A stretch of DNA of 64,000 nucleotides, taken from assembly GCF_040581485.1 (NCBI RefSeq), contig NC_090131.1, positions 8,494,001 to 8,558,000 on the forward strand, in the 5' to 3' direction. The position numbers and the translations under genes were made by a program. This DNA comes from Linepithema humile. Its lineage: Eukaryota; Arthropoda; Insecta; Hymenoptera; Formicidae. Below, piece by piece: positions 56,856-64,000 of this stretch. Below the pieces are notes generated by a model. It had not been told where the DNA came from. It saw only the letters and a program-made list of their open reading frames with translations, and searched no databases. Numbering within the stretch: position 1 is the stretch's first letter; the number at the start of each line of letters is the position of its first letter.

Positions 56856-58462
56856 ACACCACACCCTTATTATCACGCATAAGGATATATACATAATTAA
56901 TTCTATAATCACAGATAATAACTGATAAGAATAACAAAAATATATACATATATATATTGTGTTTGTTATTAGGCAAAAGAAAAGTTTTTTTTAAAAAAAA
57001 AAGAAAAAAAAAAAAAAAAAAAAATTTTTTATAACTATCTTTTATAAAAAGTTATCTCTAATTATCTCTTATAAGAGAGAAAATACATACATATATATAC
57101 ATATATATATTCAATAGTATAAATAATAACCATAATATTATACACACACACCTATATATATATATATACATACATATATATATGAATACGTATATATATA
57201 CACGTTTAAAATAATGTTAAGAAAAATCTATATATACATATATCTCTATATATCAAACATATATATATAGTACAAAGAAAAAGGGAAGAAAAAAAAAAAA
57301 ATTCTTTTTTACTATCTACTTCAATAAATAATCAAACATATATAATCTTATATACATATATACATATATATAGATACATACACTTCTAAAGCATATATAT
57401 ATATCTAAGTAAATAAGCAAAATAATTAACTTAGACGTAGGATTAACTTCTAGTATATATTTTACTTAATACATACATAAATAAATAATGTCGTATACTT
57501 AAAGGATTTTCACATATCCATAATTCTCTCATAAGTAAATCTTAGATAAAGTGGAATCCTTTTCATTAACAATTTGCTATAGGGAGAATTACTCGATGAT
57601 CAGTCACAGTATAGAATGTCAAAGTACCAACTTTTACAAATACAAAAAAGGAGAGAGAAAGAAGAAAAAAGATCTATACATATAGTATATCGAAGAGTAA
57701 TGTGCCACTAATCCACTTGACGCCACACTGAAAGATCACCCTGGAGCCTGCCCGCTGCTCACGGAACTTAATGTACGACCGCCCTGAGTGGGAAAATACA
57801 TTAATTGTGGTAGACTACCACAATTCCCGTCACCAGTGTTGTCACAATCCGTGACTAAGGTGACTAAGGACAAACTTGAATACGCACCTATCACATTACC
57901 CTACCTGATCCATGAGATCAACCTATGTGAAGGTTGCGGAAACTTTATTAATAACATTGAAGATGAGAAGACTGTACAAAAAGGTTCCTGTATAAAGATG
58001 AAAGCCGAGCTGGACCAAGGGATGGAGAAGATAAGTGGCTACCCAGAAAAACAATAAAAGGGTACATGTGGTTGGACTGACCTACGGACCTTTGCACGTG
58101 ACATTCTGGGACACGATTATCACGTAAATAAAACTCCATCTTTTCTTTTCTTTACTCATTTTACCATGTTCTATCGAACATTTGAAAGGATTCCACGGAA
58201 GAAGGCTTCATCAAATCCTTTATAGTAGATTTTTATTATTAAAAATAGAGTCAAAAGAAAAAATATATGCAGTATGTAAGCGACAGCAAAAAGAACGAAA
58301 GGAATAAGGAAGGGGTTTTGGAGGTCGCCTTTCCTTTCCTTCTCTTTAACAAACAAGCAGTGTAAGAACGATTCGGCATCTCAAATGGGAATGTTAACCG
58401 AGAAAAGAAAAGAATCTATCTTTAATTTAATTGCAAATGTTGCATACCCCCAACATTTGTCT
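56856..58462. other. 3' non-coding region of gypsy-2
   Basis: Dominated by A runs and TATATA/CATATA simple repeats up to about 57650, then a more complex block (57690-58130). That block includes a 90-codon open frame without ATG (57788-58057, starting at a GTG, containing INLCEGCGNFINN). I cannot support it as a gene. The rest shows no features before the polypurine tract. Confidence 0.45.
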
Positions 58463-58473
58463 AAGGTGGGGGG
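58463..58473 (+). promoter_or_regulatory. Polypurine tract of gypsy-2
   Basis: AAGGTGGGGGG lies directly before the 3' LTR; it is the expected plus-strand primer site. Confidence 0.7.
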
Positions 58474-59826
58474 TGTTACGTCCTGATCAGACTACACGAT
58501 TCTTTTCTTTTCATTAAATACCAGACCTAGTAAACGCGGAACCAACAAAACTCTTAAGAAATATTATAACGCCAGAGCTGTTTTTCTCATGAGACACCAG
58601 GAGCTCGAATCTTCTCACGGAGAAAAATAGCATGGATATTTCAAAATACCTTGGCCGCTCAGCGTGCCTATCGTCGCCAGAAAAACCGTAAAAGTCAAAA
58701 CTTCGCGGTAGCTGGAGTCCTTAACCGACTCCAGACGGTTAGAGTAAGAGATAAAAAGAAAAAACTGGCACCAACTAGTCATACTCTTGGATTCCACCTA
58801 CGGGAACTCTAGCTAGTAGATAGGGTTTTACCGAGTAACGATCGGGGAATGACCGCAGTCGTATGCCGAGAAGGCGCGACACCTGATACGGCGCACGTGT
58901 TTAGTAGGTCTGGGAAACCGAGATGCATTAGTCGCACTCTCCACGCGACACCAAGGGCACGCGACAATCGTAAACTGTCAAATTTATTAGATCAGTGACC
59001 CAAGGCTTTGCGAACTTATATACCGATTCTTAACCACCCAATCCGAAAGCCGAGAATCGGGGCAAGCACTTCTATAGACCACCCATCATTCCATCGTATG
59101 GTCTAAAGACTACGCCCACCCAGATCTTAAGACACTGAGATGCACCCCACCTATACTAATTAACACCAACCGGGTTACGCCACCTCAAAAACCTACCCCC
59201 ATCATATATGGACCCGAAACGACGCTATTCCTTATTCGTTAGGGCCTCTTTCTTCCTATCTCATTTCAAGTAACCTAGTCATCTAAACCCAATCCTATTA
59301 GCTAAAAATGACGCCATCCTCCCCCACATTAAAAATTTTCTCGCAAGACTAATTCCTATTCGATCCCCGCTCCAAAAACCTAAGATTTTCCAAAGGGATC
59401 TACCCCAAAGAAAAAGTATAAAAACCCGTGTTCTGGTGGCTCCGGACACAATCACACACAGTTTTTCAAGCAGTTTGCGCAGTTATTCCGTTTAGCTCAG
59501 TTTCTCGAAACAGTTTTTCGAGTAGTTCGAGGGCGCGAATCAAAGAGTAAAATCAGTTGATACTTTGTCGCGACCATCTCGTGGTGCATCTCAAGTAGAG
59601 GGTCCATTACCTTGACGACACCATCCCGCAGTAGGGTGCCCACTCGTTTACAAAAGGGTCCGACGCCTATACAACACCTTCCCTCAACGGGGCGCCTGCT
59701 CAGAACCACCGAACATATTCAACGCGATCCGAAACTACTCTGCAACGAGTAAGTCAGTTCATTTCTCTTTATTTTATTATTTCTTCTGTCCTCCCTCCGG
59801 AAAAATAAAACACTCACACACACTCA

Positions 59827-59890
<64 letters not shown>

Positions 59891-60278
59891 TAAAGAATAC
59901 ATAAATAAAATTATTAACATATGCGATTAAGAATTAAGTTTTTGTATCCTAATTATAAATTCAATCAAATTAAAATGTTGTCTTTAGTAAATTAAACTTT
60001 TGTTCTTTTTCATTTAACCACACCCTCCTCGTTCGTCACCCCCTCACACCTTCCCTCTCAAATTGCGCACAAAGGTTCCGCCCCGGGTAATAGGAATTCA
60101 ATTCCTTGACCCAAAAAGGGAACCACGAGCGGTTGACTTGTTGACGGAGTAAAAACGACTCTTCCAGTCGCTGACCCGTCGCAAGTCCTAAACGTGCCGC
60201 TCGGCTCGTGCGGTCAGGTCCGTTTACGTCGATCGCCGAGCCCAACGAAAAAAATTCTACATCTATCAGGACGTAACA
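58474..60278 (+). repeat. Gypsy-2 3' LTR (1805 bp)
   Basis: Same sequence as the 5' LTR, with about five substitutions noticed and a longer CA tract (59811-59887). Ends AGGACGTAACA at the GTAT duplication (60279-60282). Confidence 0.93.
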
Positions 60279-60282
60279 GTAT

Positions 60283-61400
60283 TATACCCTAAGGATATTG
60301 CAATATGGCAATGTAACCGATCACCGAAAGCTAGTGCACATACAAACATGTTTACTTACATCAAATTTGAAGATGGTGTAAAAGCTATTGTTAATACGGA
60401 CGATATAGTGGATTTTGACATTCAAAACATACTATTTGATAAAAAATATCAAGTGAAGTGGGACGACGGACACTTTTATTATGGCATATTAGGAAAAATG
60501 CAACAAAAAGTAATTTTAGAAGGTAAGAGATTAAAAAGTAATATTAATGAGCCATTTATTTATATTGCTATCAGATAACATAAATCTCAAAGAAACATGT
60601 CTAACCCTAATAATGTAAAGACGTTCAAAGCAGCTATCATCATGTATCTTTTTTTCTAACATAAACTCGTGAAAAATTAAGTTTCATTGACAAATTCAAC
60701 ATTATTTATCGATGAAACATTTTACAAATTAATAGTAAGGGGGAAAAAACATATATGATTGCTGCCCAGAAAATGTTAAGAATGTTCCTACGATGTTCTT
60801 TAGAAGTTTGCATTTTTTTCATAAAAGTAAGCTTTATGTCTTAACAAAAAGCAAAAAATTATATTGTATTAATAATATATTTTCTTATCGTACGACAGAA
60901 AATAAAGAAGCAGTGGATGAAAAAATACAATCGAGAAGAGTAGAGTTTTTGCCTCTTAGTTTATGTATTTCAGCAACCGAAGTTAATACTGAATCTGACC
61001 TTGACCGTAGAGATGACGTAAGTCTTTTTTATCAGTAACCGTTGAACTTAATTTTTTTAATTCGTTTTAATAGTTGTTGGTTGAAACTCATTGCAAACGA
61101 GACGCTCAGATTAAAATTGAAAGTTAGATGTAAATTTGCAGTTAAATTATGATTATCAATATAATGTCAATCACGATTTACACAACTGAATAAAAAAATC
61201 AAAACATTTAATTTTAAATTCAAATTTCACTTAACATATGAATTTCTGGCAACAATTATTAATACGTGTCTTAAAGTGTGGATTAATATTGATTTCTTCC
61301 AGGGGAAGGCTATTGTTTCTTGTCTATTTGTTTTCAATTTTTCGTGAAAATTAATCTTCAACTAAGAGAATATTTGTCTAAGAGCAATTTAATATCAAGT
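60283..61400. repeat. Right arm of the large palindrome (continued)
   Basis: Reverse complement of about 45037 down to 43880. It contains copies of exons 1-2 of the BEN-domain gene. A two-base deletion near 60315 removes the upstream start used on the left (MAKC frame), leaving the ATG at 60348. Similarity fades after about 61390. Confidence 0.85.
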
Positions 61401-62777
61401 TACTCTTTTTTCTGATGATGACTGCCCTCTTGGGATTCAAGCAAATAGCGATACCGCCACGATACGATCTCGATTGCGACCAAAATTAATTTGCATTGTT
61501 CGGTCTTAGAATCCGAGCAGCAACAATAAACGCGTTCAACTCATAGACCTAGAGACCTCTGGATTGCGCTATCCATATATGTAAAAGTGGTTGGAAAAAT
61601 AGAAAGAAAGGGAGAGAGGAAACGCAGACAGTCAATCTCTTTCTCTTTCTATCTTGTCATACAGCGTTGAATAGAAAGTGATAGGGATGGCCGTCTTTGC
61701 ATTTTTTCTCTTTTTTTCCAACTACTTTTAATGCACATTTTAATACGGATGATGCAGTCCAGGTCTCCAGGTCTATAGTTCTGTTTTACAACTATAGACG
61801 CGACCACTCGTTTTTGAATCAAAAACTTCAGTTTTATAACACCTCCTCCTTGACTCTGATTCTTTTGATAAGGATGTTCCAGCATCCCAGTCTGATCAAC
61901 ATATCGGACACATACGGATATGTGATATCAAATATTATTATGTGTTATAATTCTTTTTTAACACGATTGTTTTTTTTTTAATTTTTGTCCATAATAAATA
62001 TCAACACATTTAAGACATTCTCAGTGAACAATATCAAAGTATGTTTATAAAAATGGTTCTTTTTAATTTATAGATAACTTGTACAAAATTAAACAAAACA
62101 AACGAAGATAATATTCCAATTTTAAAAAGAAAAAGATATAACAAACTTTTTTTGAATGAAAAAAATGGAATTCCTTTGGTATCCAAACAAACTTGGAAAC
62201 AATGGCAGATTTACAGTAAAGACAAAAGTGAGTAATTTAAAATTGTACGTAATTTTATAAACATATATAAAATCTGTGGTAGAAAAATGTAATTGAGTGA
62301 TATCTATTATATATAAAAATAAATAAAAAAATAATTAAAGTGTAATTAAGATATCTATTATACATAAAAGTGACGTAGTATTAAATAATTTCCGCCTATA
62401 GACATATTAGGTTATAGACCGAGGTGAATTGAATCAATATAAATTTTGAGCCCTTACAGAAAAGTATTTGTATTTATTTAGTTAAATACTTATTTTATGT
62501 ATTTAAAATACTAAAATTGAATATTTTAAATACTCAATTTTAATACTTTAAATACAAAATATATATTTAAACAAATAAATATAACTAATAAATTTCTGTA
62601 AGGGAGACAATTGCCGTTTGAAATAAAAAACTAATATCAACTATCTCAAAACTTATATTGATCAATTCGTCTCGGTCTACCCTTTTTATATTGAAAAATT
62701 AAACTAAAAGTAATATTAGAATACTACATTAATGTTTATGCTTCAATTTTTTTATATTTCCAAAATAAAATTTTAAT

Positions 62778-62839
<62 letters not shown>

Positions 62840-64000
62840 CATATTATACATTTAAACTGATTGAAAAAGAACTTAAAAATTGTGATAAATACAAATGTAA
62901 TATATGTTATTTATTTAAGTTAATAATTTTATGTTTACTATAGTAAACATTATTATAATAAATATCTATATTGATTTTTGTATCGTTATAAATATTTTAA
63001 TTTTTTATATGTTTAATAATTTTTTTACAGACAATCAAAGCAAAAATATATCAAAATATGTATTTTCACCTTTCAAAACAAATTATATTGATACATCAAA
63101 TATAAACAAAACTACTTTACATACTATTCACAAAATTAACAAACAAATCCTTGTACCTCAAGAAACTGGTGATAGTAGTTTGAATTGTTATGGACACAAT
63201 AACAACAAAGACGTCAAAATTGATTCTGTGAAAGAAGATTTATATCAGAACAAAAGCGAGGAAGAAGAAATTAATACTAATAATTCTACTTGCGAAATAT
63301 TTGATACTGATGATGTAAGGATTACTAATGATGCGAATATAAAACGCAATAATATTATAATGTTTTAAAGCTCAAAAACAACAGTTGATGAAGTTGTACA
63401 AATGATACACACTTATTGTGTTCGCTTTAATTGTTCCGATGAAGCAAGATTAGCTTTATTTAATATAGCAACTATTTGGGCAGGTTCAAATTTTTCAACA
63501 TTCATGAATTCTAAATATATGATAAGCAAGCGTTTGGATCCTCCAGAAGAATTAAATCAATATGTATTTTATTATACCGAGTGTAATAGTGTATTAGGAA
63601 AATTTTATAGAAAAGATTTGTTATCGCGTAGTTACCGCCATTGTAATGGATGTCAGCAAAAATATAAAATAAGTACTAATTCTTCTAAATATTTTGTAAG
63701 TACGGATATAAAATTTCAATTACAGACTGTTTTACGAAATTCAAATGTATGCAAATTATTGCTTCGAAACATTAAGAATATTGAGAGCAAACTAACAAAT
63801 AGAAATTTGAATACCATTGTTGATGTTTATGATGGAGAAATATACAAGACACTGTATAATAGTAAACGCAAAAACACAATATTATTAACTTTTAATTTTA
63901 ATGTAGATGGTGCATATGTAGTGCCTATTTCTAAAAGTAGCAAGAGTTCAATGTGGCCTATCCAGTTAATAATTAACGAATTACCAAAAAATATACGCTT
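60348..64000 (+). CDS. TNP2-like transposase-domain gene sharing its first two exons with the BEN gene (partial)
   Basis: Exons: 60348-60522, 60899-61017, 62074-62227, 63031-beyond the window; borders GT/AG and phases agree. Exons 1-2 (Tudor/SH3-like barrel, then ENKEAVDEKIQSRR) are duplicates of the left gene. Exon 3 encodes PILKRKRYNKLFLNEKNG. Exon 4 is open to 64000 except for a TAA at 63366-63368. Past it the frame reads on for more than 200 codons with a CNGCQQKY cysteine motif and LLTFNFNVDGAYVVPISKSS followed by MWPIQLIINELP. That is the pattern of animal proteins with a TNP2/Transposase_21-like region (CACTA-related). The TAA may be a mutation or an exon border I did not find. Domesticated gene or transposon remnant cannot be told apart here. 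Confidence 0.55.
62783..62837. repeat. AT dinucleotide microsatellite
   Basis: About 27 TA units in the intron between exons 3 and 4 of the right-hand gene. Confidence 0.8.

Larger units (their letters stand above)
45198..60278 (+). mobile_element. Ty3/gypsy endogenous-retrovirus-like element with gag, pol, env and a Tudor ORF
   Basis: 15.1 kb, bounded by LTRs of 1787 and 1805 bp and a 4-bp duplication GTAT (45194-45197 and 60279-60282). ORFs in order: Gag (47053-48645), Pro-Pol (48732-53795, shifted -1 from Gag), glycoprotein (53986-55941), eTudor protein (56220-56855). All four are uninterrupted. By eye the LTRs differ at about five positions plus a CA microsatellite length change, so the insertion is young. 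Total length and LTR length are large for this group. Confidence 0.93.

Noticed and set aside
57788..58057. Possible fifth ORF of gypsy-2 (90 codons, INLCEGCGNF)
   Set aside because: It has no ATG start and no recognised domain; kept only as a note in the 3' region.
1..64000. tRNA or rRNA genes
   Set aside because: I saw no cloverleaf A/B-box pair or rRNA stretch by eye; a tRNAscan run would settle it.

Overview
The window looks like nuclear DNA of an insect, most likely a hymenopteran such as an ant. It is AT-rich, its host genes contain introns, it holds an ORP9-type lipid-transfer gene typical of animals, and it is packed with transposable elements (BEL/Pao, two Ty3/gypsy elements, a poly(A)-tailed LINE, many palindromic MITE and foldback elements). 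The species cannot be named from sequence alone.

Layout. 1-412: last exon of an unidentified gene (+). 2193-12685: 13-exon oxysterol-binding-protein-related gene of the OSBPL9/10/11 type (-), with foldback elements in its large intron. 12997-18141: MITE hairpins, a broken Harbinger/HARBI1-like gene (-), a two-exon divergent ubiquitin-like gene (-) and a LINE 3' end (+). 18142-33532: a BEL/Pao element on the minus strand, flanked by a CTCAC duplication. Its gag region is split by an 8.7-kb errantivirus-like gypsy element on the plus strand (23818-32547, two 544-bp LTRs, GCTG duplication) with gag-pro, pol and a decayed env. 33890-37348: a nested cluster of inverted-repeat elements. 37349-40669: AT-rich DNA with a minisatellite.

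40670-64000 is the most unusual part. Two genes lie head to head and share the same first two exons as a roughly 1.2-kb inverted duplication. The left one (-) continues into a BEN domain. The right one (+) continues into a TNP2-like transposase region that runs off the window. A large gypsy element (45198-60278, LTRs of about 1.8 kb, GTAT duplication) is inserted about 80 bp from the palindrome centre. It has open gag (six CCHC knuckles), pro-pol, a glycoprotein ORF resembling chuvirus/mononegavirus glycoproteins rather than the usual errantivirus env, and a fourth ORF that is a complete extended Tudor domain. Splice-acceptor-like sequences sit directly before the env and Tudor start codons.

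Tudor domains are hallmark parts of the piRNA pathway, which silences transposons. An env-bearing LTR element carrying its own eTudor protein is therefore a candidate for a captured host factor that interferes with, or exploits, piRNA silencing. That role is inference; the domain call and the position inside the LTRs are read from the sequence.
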